A stretch of DNA of 64,000 nucleotides from Callorhinus ursinus (GCF_003265705.1 NW_020312788.1:4662033-4726032), one strand, 5' to 3'; counted from the first letter of the stretch, positions 23,335-35,281 are shown. Notes: a model not told the origin generated them from the sequence alone. Program-made: numbers and translations.

Positions 23335-23536
23335 GGGGCGCCTGGGTGGCTCAGTTGGTTAGGCGACTGCCTTCGGCTCGGGTCATGGTCCTGGAGTCCC
23401 GGGATCAAGTCCCGCATCGGGCTCCCTGCTCAGTGGGGAGTCTGTTCTCCCTCTGACCCTCCCCCCTCTCATGCTCTCTCTCTCTCATTCTCTCTCTCAA
23501 ATAAATAAATAAATAAAATCTTTAAAAAAAAAAAAA
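23335..23536 (+). mobile_element. Can-SINE, full length
   Basis: Flanked by 'acaatgcatacatct' (23320-23334) and 'acaatgcacacattt' (23537-23551), 13 of 15 identical. The CT segment is a run of TCTC. Confidence 0.95.
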
Positions 23537-23768
23537 ACAATGCACACATTTGGGTGTTTGACCATGATCCTGAAGGCCACCCATTAAAAAGGGAGCATGG
23601 AGAATTGGTTAGAGTTGGTAATGCTGAAGGGTGACAGAGCAGGTATGGACACTTGCTATAAGTCAGATAAAAGTTCATGCCACTCAATTGAGGATATGGG
23701 AATAGTGATGGAAATAAATAACTTTGAGAGACTTTGGTGTAAATTCCCCCCCCAAAAAATAAATAAAA

Positions 23769-23852
23769 TGAGGAAGAAATATGAAAGAGGGAAGGAAGAA
23801 AAAAAGGAAGGAAAGAAAAAAAAGAAAGAAGAAAGAAGAAAGAAGGAAAGAA
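23769..23852. repeat. GAAA/GGAA purine tract
   Basis: About 85 bases of nearly pure purine, irregular. Confidence 0.85.
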
Positions 23853-24089
23853 ATCTCAGGAAATAAAAGGAAAACATTTGCTCTATTCTTCTTTCCTTTG
23901 TCCTTTGCTTAGATAAAACAAAAAGTGTCTACTTTTCTAGAGACCAACAAATCTCCAACATTTGCCATTGATCTTTTCCTTTGTCAACATGTACTAGGAG
24001 TTCTTTGATCATTTGTAGACAAAAGCCATTCAGAGCCAACCCTGAAGCAAAGACACAAAGTTATGAAATAGTACTTTGGTTATCAATGG

Positions 24090-24310
24090 TTTTTGTTTTA
24101 AAATTTTATTTATTTATTTGAGAGAGAGAGTGAGACAGGGAGAGAGAGCACAAACAGGGGCAGGGGCAGAGGGAGGAGAAGCAGACTTCCCACTGAGCAA
24201 GGTCCAATGAAGGACTTGATGTGGGGCTCAACCCATGGCTCGACCCCAGGACCTGAGATCATGACCTGAGCCAGTCAGATGCTTAACCGACTGAGCCACC
24301 CAGGTGCCCC
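24090..24310 (-). mobile_element. Can-SINE
   Basis: Minus-strand copy with a small duplication in the body (24195-24250). Ends 'gccacccaggtgcccc'. No clean target repeat. Confidence 0.92.
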
Positions 24311-24870
24311 TGATTATTAATATTTTTGCATTTCATCATAAAGGGCAAAGATCATCATCAGATGTCTCCCCACATCTGCCTTTACTTGCCATTACTTTTT
24401 CTTTTCTCCTCTCCTTCAAGAGTATAGACCAGCGAAAGTAGGAAAATTGAGAGGAGAAATTAGGGGCAATGTTCAACTTTGATATCTGTTTAGAACTCTA
24501 TTAGGGATTATTCAAAGCCTTGCCACACTCAGAAGTAATCTACTTTTAAGATGAGTTCAGGCTTTAGAAGACAACCAAGGCCCTGGAATTAAATAGACCT
24601 TCCTGAAGAGCTGTATGTACAACTCTTATGAAGAGCATATGTGCCCCATGGATACTATCATCTACCTTCTTCACGCAAGGCCATTTAAACAGCACTTTTA
24701 TTCTACGGGCATTTCCCTGTTTCTCCCCTTGGTTTCCTGTCTACCCAGTGGTTCTACCTGGTCCCTCTAACCACCATATCTTGAATTTCCTCCAACCTGT
24801 TTTATTATAATGGAAGAAGTAAAAATATCTTGTTCATAATATAGAAAAGGTTTTATTTGAGATAGACTTT
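24311..24870. other. Unique DNA
   Basis: No element or gene recognised. Confidence 0.5.
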
Positions 24871-24885
24871 AAAAATAAATTATGC

Positions 24886-25083
24886 GGGGCACCTGGGTGG
24901 CTCAGTCATTAAGCATCTGCCTTCAGCTCAGGTCATGATCTCAGGGTCTTGGGATTGAGCCCCACATCGGGCTCCCTGCTCTGTGGGAAGCCTGCTTCTC
25001 CCTCTCCCACTCCCCCTGCTTGTGTTCCTTCTCTTGCTGTGTCTCTCTCTGTCAAATTAATAAATTAAATCTTTAAAAAAAAT
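24886..25083 (+). mobile_element. Can-SINE, full length
   Basis: Perfect 15-bp duplication 'aaaaataaattatgc' at 24871-24885 and 25084-25098. Confidence 0.96.
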
Positions 25084-25316
25084 AAAAATAAATTATGCTT
25101 TATAAAATGTTAATTACATTTGAATTTAAAAAAAATTTAAATATCCTAACTCCTATACCTATTTATACTGTCCCTCTTTTGTTTCAAATTTATATATATT
25201 TCTGAGAGCTTTTTGTTTTACTTTGTTGTAAATCAAGAGACTGTAACACAAGGTTTTGTGATTTGAGGAATGCTTTTCTGTATCAGGTGTAGTCCCCTTA
25301 AAAATAAGTTAAATGA

Positions 25317-25523
25317 GGGGCATCTGAGTGGCTCAGTTGGTTAAGTGTCTGCCTTCCACTCAGGTCATGAACCCAGGGTCCTGGGATGAAGCCCCATGTC
25401 AGGCTCCCTGCTCATTGAGGAGCCTGCTTCTCCCTCTCCCTCTCCCGACCCCCCCCCACTCATACTCTCTCTTTTTCTCTGTCAAATAAATAAATCAAAT
25501 CTTTAAAAAAAATTAAAAGAAAT
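25317..25523 (+). mobile_element. Can-SINE, full length
   Basis: 'aaaaataagttaaatga' at 25300-25316 and 'aaaaataagttaaaaga' at 25524-25540, one mismatch in 17. A run of nine C lies within the CT segment. Confidence 0.96.
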
Positions 25524-25809
25524 AAAAATAAGTTAAAAGAATATTTGTGACAAAATCACAAGTAGAGAAAGAGAAGTTTGCATAAAACAATTACAAACTG
25601 TTAAAAATGTATCTCAACATTAAAAAAATATATATCTCAGAAAAAGAAAATAAATCAAAATTAAACCTGTAATATTTACTAACTGAAATGACTTTTTTGC
25701 ATATCACCCTTACAAATACTCAGAAGTGGTTCCCTTCTGCTCATCTAGAGATGGCTCTTAAATCTGAACATCAACAAAACATACTTTTCCCTTTGCTTCT
25801 CACGTAAAG

Positions 25810-26423
25810 AAAATAATAACAAGATCCATATGAGGAAAACTACAACACAGGTGAATAAAATCAAAGAACTAAATCAATGGAGAGAGATTCTCTGTTCATG
25901 GATAGGAAGACTCAATATTGTCAAAATGTCAGTTCTTCCCAACTTGATCCATAGATTCATTGCAATCCCATCAAAATCATACCTAGTTATTCTATGGATA
26001 TTAACAAACAGATTCTAAAGTTTATGTGGAAAGGCCAAAGGCCTGGAATAGTCAACACAATATTGAAGGAGAACAAAGTTGGAGGACTGACAGTACCTGA
26101 CTTCAAAATTTACTATAAAGCTACAGTAATCAAGATAGTGTGGTATCAGTGAAGCAAATATTATAATGGTGGATAAATGCCATTATACATTTGTCCAAAT
26201 TCATAGAATGTACAATACCAAGAGTGAATTCTAAGGTAAACTATGGATTTCTGGTGATTGTAATGTGACAATGTAGATTCATTCCTGGGTAAAAAAGAAA
26301 AAAATGTACATTTCTGGTGAGTGATGCTGATAATGGAGGAGGCTATACATGTGTGGGGGCTGGGGTATATGAGAAATCTCTGTATTTCCCTCTCCATTTT
26401 GTTGTAAATCTAAAACTGCTTTA
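25810..26423 (+). mobile_element. L1MB-like element, internally deleted
   Basis: 25830-26150 is ORF2 ('gaactaaatcaatggagaga', 'attgcaatcccatcaaaatc', 'aaagctacagtaatcaagat'). 26240-26423 is an L1MB-type 3' UTR ('gataatggaggaggctatac', 'gttgtaaatctaaaactgct'). The C-terminal ORF2 is missing. Confidence 0.75.
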
Positions 26424-26522
26424 GAAAGGAAGGAAGGAAGGAAGGAAGGAAGAAAGAAAGAGAGAGAGAGAGAGAGAAAGAAAGAAAGAAAGGAAGGAAG
26501 GAAGGAAGGAAGGAAGGAAGGA

Positions 26523-26562
<40 letters not shown>

Positions 26563-26634
26563 AAACAAAAAAGAAAGAAAGGAAAGAAAAAAAAGAAAGA
26601 AAGAAAGAGAGAAAAGAAAAGAAAGAAAGAAAAA
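26424..26634. repeat. (GGAA)n/(GAAA)n purine microsatellite
   Basis: About 210 bases of almost uninterrupted purines: GGAA, then GAGA, GAAA, GGAA and GAAA again. It starts right where the L1MB 3' end finishes, so it probably grew from the old A tail. Confidence 0.95.
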
Positions 26635-26642
26635 TGTGAAAG

Positions 26643-26805
26643 GGGGCGCCTGGGTGGTTCAATCGTTTGAACGGCTGCCTTCTGTCAGGTTATGATCCCA
26701 GGGTCCTGGGATCGAGCCCCACATCAGGCTCTCTGTTCAGCAGGGAGCCTGCTTCTCCCTCTCCCTCTGCCTGCTGCTTCCCCTGCTTGTGCTCTCTCAC
26801 TCTCT

Positions 26806-26836
<31 letters not shown>

Positions 26837-26854
26837 CTTTAAAAAAATTTAAAA
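26643..26854 (+). mobile_element. Can-SINE, full length
   Basis: Perfect 17-bp duplication 'aaagaaaaatgtgaaag' at 26626-26642 and 26855-26871. It integrated at the edge of the purine tract. Confidence 0.95.
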
Positions 26855-26871
26855 AAAGAAAAATGTGAAAG

Positions 26872-27698
26872 AAATATTTTAGAAAGGACTTTCTAAAATA
26901 TTTGACATTATGAACACCAGGTGGCAGTAGATGTAGCATTTATCAAAAATGAATGAGGGAGGAGGAAAGTGAATTTGAACTTTATGTATGCAAATTAATA
27001 GTATATACAGAGTATTCACTGTATGCAGTGTGCTAGAATTTGTATTGGGGTACCTCTGAAGGAAAGTCATAATCCAGTACTATAAAGATAACTTCATATT
27101 TGACCCTATGGCTTCTATTCAATTAAATCTCATTTGATTACTTCTCTTAATTTGTATCAAAATACATTAATTAGCTATTTTAGCAACACCTTCCAGAAGT
27201 GGGAGTCATAGAAAAAAATATGAATACATGTTGCTCACAAATAGCAATTTTTCTGGAGGTTATGTTTCAATAAAAGAATATTCAATTTAAATTTGACTTA
27301 GAAAATTACACATACTCATATAAAAGAAATCTAAAAGGTTAGAAAAGAAAGGACCTTAAAAGTTATTTAGTACAAGTCTTCCCATTTATGCAGGAGAAAA
27401 CTAAAACACACAGACATTAGGAAACATGCCCATGGAAAGACACAGTAATTGGTAAATTAGAAAATGGCTTCTGTCCTCTTTCTACTATACCATGAAGTGG
27501 TTTAACTTCTCTACATGCTTGATTTCAGTCAACAGGTTTAATTGTGAATAAATGAACTACTGAGAGGTTTACTTACCTTATGTTTGTATTGTTCATCTAC
27601 ATACCAAATTTAATTTTTAATTCATAATTGTAATGTAGCCTGGCCAGTATTTTCTGAATGCATATATCGTGAGACATACAATAGCCACTTCCTATGGA
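26872..27698. other. Mostly unique DNA
   Basis: 27340-27490 ('ggaccttaaaagttatttag', 'caggagaaaactaaaacaca') looks like an ancient mammal-wide repeat of the kind that carries a 'gaggaaactgaggc' core, but I cannot assign the family. The remainder shows nothing. Confidence 0.4.
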
Positions 27699-28170
27699 GG
27701 TAATATAGCTCATTGCTCAAGCACACAGGCTCCAGAGCCTGAGTGCTTAGGGTGACCCCTTGGCTCTGCCACATATTAGCTCTGTGGCCTTTGGCAAGTT
27801 GTTTAATCTCTCAAATGTTAGTTTTTTCACCTGCAAAAAAGGGGATGGTAATATTACCTACCTCAAAGCATTGTTGTATGGATTAATTGGGTTAAAAAAG
27901 TAAAGTTTTAAAAAATAATGTCTGGTTGGGTCACCTGGGTGGCTCAGATGGGTAAGCATCTGCCTTCGGCTCAGGTCATGATCCCAGAGGTCTGGGATCG
28001 AGCCCCGCATCAGGCTCCCTGCTCAGTGCAGAGACTGCTTCTTCCTCTCCCTCTGCCATTCCCTCCGCTTGTGCTCTCTGGCTCTATCTCTCTGTCAAAT
28101 AAATAAATAAAATCTTTAAAAAATAATGTCTGGTACATTTTAAAACTTCAACAAGTGTTATCATTAATCT
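27699..28170 (+). mobile_element. MIR, split by a SINE
   Basis: Almost full-length MIR: 'gctcaagcacacaggctcca' (head), 'ttggctctgccacatattag' (core), 'tacctacctcaaagcattgt'. It resumes after the SINE with 'ggtacattttaaaacttcaa' and 'caagtgttatcatta' (its 3' end). Confidence 0.85.
27927..28117 (+). mobile_element. Can-SINE inside MIR
   Basis: Perfect 17-bp duplication 'aaaaaataatgtctggt' at 27910-27926 and 28118-28134. The duplicated bases are MIR sequence, so the pre-insertion site can be read directly. Confidence 0.97.
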
Positions 28171-28849
28171 CACTGGCAAGGACCAAAATAATTTCAAGAG
28201 TTAAAAGTGATTACTTTTCTGAAATTTTTATAAAATTATACTGACCATTTGAAAAAAAATATAGTATATTTACTACTCAACCTGTCTTTACTACAGTTCA
28301 TATAATAATGCATTCTAAGAATATCAGGTTTTTTTGGAATAGTTAACAAATTTAGACATTGCTACAAAAGACCTCAAATTTATAATTTATCATATTTTAT
28401 TCATCACTCTAAAATATATTCTGTTTTAAGAAACCTGATTCCTTTTTCTTTCTTTTTTCTTTTTAATTTTTGGTGTGTGGATGTGTCTTTCCTCAAAGCT
28501 ATAAAAATTTGAGTCTATTTATTAGTGCTTAAAACACAAGGTTAAAAAAATTAAATGTCAAAAAACCCCCACAAGAATGGTAATCAGATCATTTGAAAAT
28601 CTGGGATTTCAATGTTAAACCTTAACTGATCATTATTTACATGATAAAATGTTTCAGGTTGGGAATCTTTTAAAAAAATAAATTTAGTACTTAGAACATG
28701 GGGATCTATAAGTAGCAAATAAGGTCTTACAAATACAGGCAAGACCCTTTGAACACTGAAACCTTGCAGACCTCCCCAAGCCTTCCCACTCTTTTAGCTC
28801 TCTAAACTTTTGATCCATAGCCCGAGAATATTTATTCCATTGTTTTGTT
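28171..28849. other. AT-rich unique DNA
   Basis: Nothing recognised. Confidence 0.5.
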
Positions 28850-29270
28850 AAAACAAAACAAAATTCAACTGAGTACATTTAAAATCAAATTGGCCTTATT
28901 CAACAATTCATGAATCAGACTGATTCCACCTACCAAACAGAAAGGAGCTAAACAAAATGGGAGACTTTTAGAAGGGGCAGGATAAGGAAAGAGATGATTA
29001 TTTTGTCTTTCTTTGGGTCTATTGGCTGGATTATCTCACTAGTACAGACCAGGAAATTCCAGATTGACTAATTTAAGATTATATTTCTGGGAGAGGTTGA
29101 AACTGCAATTAAGTTAGGTATTAAGTCTTGATTTGCTGAGCAGGGACTTAGCACAGGTGACTCCATTTCAGATCTATTGTCTTTTTTTTTTTTTTTAACA
29201 GTTTCTTCTTTCTCAAATGTTCCACCCCCATCTTTCCTTTAACATCTACTATTGACAAAACTCAGTTACT
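28850..29270. mobile_element. Possible ancient LTR (ERV-L-like)
   Basis: 'caaaattcaactgagtacat', 'aattggccttattcaacaat', 'gtgactccatttcagatcta', 'gttccacccccatctttcct' read like a decayed mammalian LTR. No internal viral gene is present. Family and orientation are uncertain. Confidence 0.4.
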
Positions 29271-29939
29271 ACTACAACCTAAACTATACAAATTAGTCAA
29301 CACTCTACTTCTGGCAGCAATCAAAATAACAACAAAAAGGATGCCTATATTTCCAAACTACATTTTATGTCACATAATAGAAGTTTTAATTCAGTAAATA
29401 TACTGAAATTAATACATTTAAATAGCTGTTATCCCATTTAAAGAAGCAGCTTGGGAAGTTACATCTTGATTTCACTAGCACTATTGCTGAAATATTTTTA
29501 AATTTCTCTTTTGGAACTATCTTCAGGATCTGTTTCATATATCTTTAATGGAAGAAAATTTCTGATCCTTGAGGGTGAACTTAATAAATGTAATATGTTA
29601 GGTAAATACATTAAAATGCTTATCCAAAGCTAAGGATGATCACAGATTCCTACAAATTATTATAACTGCAAAGCAATTATTGCATTAATATTTTACTGTT
29701 TCAAATAATAATGACATATTTATTTATATATTTTTTATTTATTTATAAATAAATATTATTTATTTATATAGGCAAATTAAAGTCTGGAATGAGAGTAGTC
29801 AACCTGTTAAAAAAGGTTGCACATGAAGTTTGGGATTACAGAGGTAATGGATTTTCTATTTTGCATATACACATATATTCTTTGTTCTCCTGAGAACTGC
29901 ATTCATATAAAGTGAATTTTCATTTCTGATACCATATTT
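29271..29939. other. AT-rich DNA with TTTA/AAAT cluster
   Basis: 29719-29771 is a TATTTA/AAATAA low-complexity palindromic patch. Nothing else recognised. Confidence 0.5.
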
Positions 29940-31095
29940 TTATATTTAGAGGTTCCAATTTGTTGTTTTTATATCTTCTATTTCTCTCCTCATAATGTTC
30001 AGATTTTTCTCTACAGTCTTGAGCAAACAGAATACACTTATAATATGGAACCTAACATCCTCAGCTGTTAATTCTATCATCTTTGCCATTTCTGGATCTG
30101 TTCCTGTTGATTGACTTTTCTGTTGACTATGGCTCATATTTTCCTTCTTCTTTGCATGCCTGGTAAGTTTTGTTTTTTTTTTTTAAGATTTTATTTATTT
30201 ATTTGACAGAGAGAGGCAGTGAGAGGGAACACAAGCAGGGAGAGTGGGAGAGGGAGAAGCAGGCTCCCCGTGGAGCAGGGAGCTCCCTGTGGGGCTCGAT
30301 CCCAGGACCTTGGGATCATGACCTGAGCCGAAGGCAGACAGTTAATGATTGAGCCACCCAGGCACCCGCATGCCTGGTAAGTTTTTAAATCTGATGCTAG
30401 TCAGTGTTAATTTTACATCATTAAGACCTTTAGAAAGTATTGGACTTTATTCTGGCTAGAATTTAAGCAAGTTGAAATCAGTTGGGTCCTTTTAAGTCTG
30501 CTTTTAAGCTTTGTTAGTGTAAATTCAAAGCAACTTTAATCTAAAAATAATATAGCCCCATTACTAAGACTATACCCTTCTAAGGACCCTCCAGTATCTT
30601 ATGTGTGATGAGGTTTTTCTACTTTGGCTGGGGAAACACAAATTATTTCTAGCCCATGTAAAGTCTAGGAATTTTGTTACCTACAGTTTTCTATTAGTTC
30701 TTTCCCTGGCCTTAGATAATTTGGTTCTCACACCACCACATGTCAGTACCCACCAAAAACTTGAGGGCACTCCTCTGCAGATCTCTGTATGGGTTTCTTC
30801 TCTATGGTACTCTGTCCTACAAATTCTAGCTGCTTCAGCCTCTTAAACTTCAGTTTCCATCTTCTCAATTCAGGGAGATTGTGGGGCTCTTTTTGTATTT
30901 TCCCCTTCCTGTGCTACAGTCTGGAAACTAATTTCACGTAGTAAGTTGGGACCATCATAGGACACACCTTGTTTATGTCTTTTCTGTCAGTGATCACAGT
31001 CTTGTGTATCATGTTGCCCAATGTAGTCTAAGCACAATGTTTCATATATTGGGTAATCTAGTCTAGTTTAAGACTTCTTCAAGAAGAGAACTTTG
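29940..31095 (-). mobile_element. L1M 5' UTR/promoter region, antisense
   Basis: 'ttctttgcatgcctggtaag', 'gatgaggtttttctactttg', 'gtactctgtcctacaaattc', 'gtctggaaactaatttcacg' and 'atgtttcatatattgggtaa' follow the order of the antisense L1M 5' UTR. The end resembles the tail of that region, but no L1 coding part is adjacent. It is split by the SINE at 30171-30367. Confidence 0.7.
30171..30367 (-). mobile_element. Can-SINE inside L1M
   Basis: Perfect duplication 'gcatgcctggtaagttt' at 30154-30170 and 30368-30384. It is the last SINE before a 16.7-kb stretch without one. Confidence 0.96.
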
Positions 31096-32480
31096 AGAAC
31101 AGCAGTTTTGATGAAAAGGCATTCCATAGAAAACATCTGATCAGCAAAAGCATTGTTCTGGTAAAGGACTCATTGGTGGGCTGTTTGATTTAGTGGGAAT
31201 TCATGAATAACTGACCAATCAATATACTCCAAAGCATCTACCACATGCACGAAAAAACACGTTTATTTTTCTTCACATGAGTTTACCGGCACAAAAGCTC
31301 ACACCATGTCAATTTAGAAGAGCAAATACTCTAATGCTATACATTTTGGAAACCACTTTTCTTTCATTGTTTCATTCTGCATAATTTGTCCATCTTTCTT
31401 ATTATTCCAACCTATGACTGATAATCTTCCTTGTGTATTGCACTGTTTTAATTATAGTTCTCTTTCTTTGTAATTCTACTTTGAAACCTGACTTTTGAAA
31501 CCTGCTTTTTAGCTATGTATACACAAAAAAATTGTAGCTTTATTCTTTCATTTTCACAACAGCATAATTGTTTTTACTCAAGTTAAAATATTTCCATGTA
31601 GCAGATATTAGAAGATAAATATAGATTTATAATCCTATTTAATGAAAAAAAACAAACTCTTCTGGTACTGTACTGTTAAATTTACTGTCTTTATATTACT
31701 GTCTATTTCTCTCTCCTCCAGGAACTTTATAGAAGTTTTAACAATTGGAGAGGTAATTGTGGACAAGATAGAAGTATGGATTTCCATGGTATCACAAGGT
31801 AAAATAAATTTTTATTCCTATTCTCGTTTTGAAATATACTATTGGTTAATTCCAAGACATAAATATCTCTACTTTTTGTGCCCAAATTATAGACATCATT
31901 TGTGAATAGCCTTAGGAATTTATTGGTTGTTGGCTGGTTCAACCAGATATCTTTTCTGCCTCCCATAATTCAAGCCTACCCTTTAACCTTCTCAACAGCA
32001 CAGGTGACACCATCACTTAATGTTTGATGAACTCTCAGGTATGTTTAGTATAATACTTAATGAGAGTTTCAGATAGTTCTTTCCTGGATTTAAACAGAGA
32101 CAAAAATCTCAGAGCTGCCAAAAAGGCAATAAAAATACAGACAGCAGAGACTAAAAGCAACAGATTGCAAAATGTTTGGGAGACTAAAAATGACACATAC
32201 AATATATATGGGGTAAACAGTTGAGAGATAAAAGAGAATTGGGAAGATAATTAATAATATACACCAACCTTTGCCAATGAGCTCATAGGCAAATCCTTCC
32301 AAGGATCCTTCAGACAGACAAAGGAAGTTCTGTTTTGGACATCCTGTAACAAAAATATAGGTATATCCAGTTTGATATATACTTGTGGATGAACTCTTAG
32401 AGTAGAATATGTATTACTAACACTAAACATCAAAAACAAAAAAGATAATGGAAAAAAGAAATTCATTTTTATTTATAGGT
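31096..32480. other. Unique DNA
   Basis: No gene or repeat recognised. Short open frames on both strands lack any known domain. Confidence 0.5.
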
Positions 32481-32483
32481 ATA

Positions 32484-32810
32484 ATGATTCACACATTAAT
32501 AACAAAGAAGCAGCAATGTGATTGCTTTATGGTAGCCTAGTATAATTGATATGATTGCTTCATGGCAGCCTAGTCTATATGCTAATGAATGAATCATTAT
32601 AAAATTTTTATGGCATACAGTATTATAGTCATATTCATAATACAGCATTGCAAATACTAACATTCAATATTGTTAGGCTATGTGGTTCATCTGGGAATTT
32701 TTTCAAATTGTTGCAAATCTCAAAAATATTTTCCAATATATATATTGAAAAAAATTGTACATAAATACACTTACGTAGTTCAAACCTGTGTTGATCAAAG
32801 ATCAACTGTA
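32484..32810. mobile_element. Tigger-like DNA transposon remnant
   Basis: 'gcagcaatgtgattgcttta', 'catggcagcctagtctatat', 'tgtggttcatctgggaattt' and the end 'ttgatcaaagatcaactg' followed by TA fit a mariner/Tigger-class non-autonomous element ending at a TA target. Only one terminal repeat is recognisable. No transposase frame. Confidence 0.5.
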
Positions 32811-34117
32811 TATATATACTCATCGACAAAGCATGGTGTATGTTATTCATTATTTTTTTAGTGGCAGAAGGAGAGGGACACCAAATCTCCCACCACACTG
32901 AGGGGAAGTACTTTTTTGTCCACTATTAAAAACTGCTACCCTTCATTAAATCAATGGACCACCTAGTCCAATATGCCATCACTATCCCAAGTGATGTTTT
33001 CTGGGTAGTGTTATATGACAACTGCCAAAAGTGACTCTAATGTCTTATAATAATTCATTCCATATGGCACCATTATTTATCAATTCATCTTGAATTTATT
33101 TTTATCTTCATTTTGCACCATCTCTAGGAATAACAAATCCACTAGACTATTTTTTTTTTTATTTTAGACTCACTATTTTTTAAAATACCATACTTTGGTT
33201 TGTTCTTCATTTGCTTCTCTAAAGCTTTGAGTATTTTGGAATTTGTTGATCAAATCTGTGTTAATTATATTAATAAATTTCATCATGTTAGAGGCATTGA
33301 TCATTTTTTCAGTTGTCTTACTCAGCTGAAGTGTTTGTGTTCTAATTTATCCTCTTACGGAAAAAAAATAACATGATTTGAAATCCTGTGGTTTTGAATT
33401 ATTCTGAACATCATATGGATTATTCCCTGATAGATATGAGATCAGATGTCAGAGAGCTTTAAGACAGAAGGTTGACTGAACTCATTTTACTTCTCTATGA
33501 TTATTCATTGGACAATTTAGTTGAGGAGGGACTTGAATGTGGCCAAGAAAAAAAAAAGAGAGAGAGAGCAGAATTAATTAGGTCTAATAAAAAAAGGCTG
33601 TCACTCCTAGTATAGCTGAGCTCTTCTTTCTACCTCTGAGACCAATCAAGGAAGAGAAGATGACTTGGCTATGATGTGGCATTGAGAATTATCTCCAAGT
33701 GTCCAAGTTCACCCGTCAGTGGAGAGCCTGTAAAACAGAAAGCTTCCTTCCTTCAACGGCACATCTTGCAATTCAAGCATGTAAGGTCAACACCCAGGGC
33801 AAACCTCAGTAGCAGCAGGGATAGGTAAACCCTGGGACTTAAAATCCTGTGTATTTACCACTGAATATCATTTCCACAGTAGAAGGTGTGGAAGCAAATA
33901 AACCATACATGTAAATGCCCACCACTTGTATTTATACTATATTGTACACTATGCAATGTGATTTGCCCTCTTTTAAGGCCTGAATCCAGAAATCCACCCC
34001 ACCCCAACATAATCCTTTGATCTTTTCTTTTGGTGGAAATTTCCTGTTTCTTCTTGAGAAAAATAATTCAATCCTGTTTTTATTACTGTTCCTCCCAGCA
34101 GACTGCTGTAGAAAACA
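32811..34117. other. Unique DNA upstream of the CpG island
   Basis: No repeat recognised except short A/GA runs near 33549-33569. This 1.3 kb would be distal promoter sequence of the gene inferred at 35 kb. Confidence 0.5.
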
Positions 34118-34152
34118 TACATACATACACAGACACACACACCACACAAAAA
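34118..34152. repeat. (CATA)n(CA)n short repeat
   Basis: 'catacatacatacacagaca' followed by CA units. Confidence 0.85.
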
Positions 34153-34373
34153 TTTTTATGAAGATTCATTTTCACAGGCGTTCCTACCCAGCTCTGAACT
34201 CGGAACCTACATGAGTGATGATGTATCCAGATGAGCCGGTCCAGGTCTGGGAGAGCAGCCTCTACCCCACATCTCCCTCTCCACCCACAACATCCTCTGA
34301 CTCCTCGCTCCATCTTCGAAAGGAAACGCTTTCATTGTCGGCCTTCGAAGATTCGGCAACCCGATCGATCTGT

Positions 34374-34380
34374 TATAAAA
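34374..34380 (+). promoter_or_regulatory. TATA-like motif
   Basis: TATAAAA in 'gatctgttataaaaaagag', upstream of the island. It could serve an upstream start near 34400, but an AT run of this kind also arises by chance. Confidence 0.2.
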
Positions 34381-34703
34381 AAGAGAAAAGAAAAATCGCA
34401 GCCTAGAGATAGGTCTTGCATGGCACCTCTCCAGTCTCCATGGGCAAAGCCTCTGAGAAGGAACCGATTCCCAGTCCTGAATCCTCAAGAGCCCGGGGCA
34501 CAAGAGACCCTGGTCAGGCCTTTGCCATTGGTCCTCACCTCCTCGGCCTGGAGCTCTCCTCCCGCTTCCCACCAAACCACACTCAGCGACTTCTCGGAAA
34601 CAGCTGATTGTGCTGAGCCGGAAGGGAGGAAGGGAAGAAGGTGTGTGTGGGGGCGGGGGGGGCGGGGTTGAGGTAAGGGAAGGGCTCTTGAGGCTGCTGG
34701 ACC

Positions 34704-34732
34704 AACACACACACGCGCGCGCGCGCGCGCGC
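34704..34732. repeat. (AC)n(GC)n alternating tract
   Basis: About 29 bases of strict purine-pyrimidine alternation, AC units then about nine GC units. Such tracts can adopt left-handed Z-DNA under negative supercoiling. Located in the promoter upstream of the putative first exon. Confidence 0.9.
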
Positions 34733-35059
34733 CCCGTCCGATGGGGTAGCCGTGGATGGGAGGTCGCGGCCCCCTCCCCTGTCTTCTCCCAGCGCACATC
34801 GGAGAAGAGGCAGCCCGGCCGCCGCCGCGCTCCTAGCGAGTCCCGCCGGACGCTAGCCGCGGGCGTGGAGAGCGGGCGGCGCTGGCTCGGGAAAGGGCGG
34901 GGAGGGAGGAGTGGCGCGGGAGCCGGCGGCGCTGCTGCCGCGGGGGGCGGGGGCGGGGCTGCCTCTGGTCTGGGCGCGCCCCGGAAGGAGGGGCTCAGTC
35001 TCCGTGCTGGCCCTCGCCAGCGCTCCGGCGGCGGGGGTCTGGTTTCCAATTCCACCCTC

Positions 35060-35281
35060 TCGCCTGGGCTGGAGCTGGGCTAGCCTGCGTGCCAGCGGCT
35101 GGGGGTGGCAGGCGCCCGCTGAGCAACAGGAGCCAAAAGAAAGAGGGCGAAGGAGCTACAAGAGAGAACGCCGGTGGGGAGAAACCAGGAGCGAGGAAGG
35201 GTCCCTGAAGCCCGCGCGCTCCTTACAGGCCAGATTGTGCGGGGGGCGCTGTATGGGCATCGTCGGCGGGCAGGGTTGCAA
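35060..35281 (+). other. Putative first exon (mainly 5' UTR) of an unnamed gene
   Basis: Follows the GC boxes and ends at a near-ideal donor, CAA|GTAAGT, with GT at 35282. The 5' limit is a guess because the start site cannot be read. One ATG at 35253-35255 would encode M-G-I-V-G-G-Q-G-C plus two bases before the donor (phase-2 intron), but its -3 base is T, so it may be non-coding or an upstream frame. No downstream coding exon is recognised through 64000, implying a first intron longer than 28 kb if the model is right. I do not recognise the gene. Confidence 0.45.

Noticed and set aside
34374..34380. TATA box as the main promoter
   Set aside because: It lies outside the GC-rich core and has no supporting start or donor downstream that is clearly linked. 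Kept only as a low-confidence site.
34207..35055. 282-codon open frame on the minus strand
   Set aside because: It lies across a CpG island, is dominated by proline, arginine and alanine stretches and reads through the GC repeat. Stop codons are rare in such DNA by composition.
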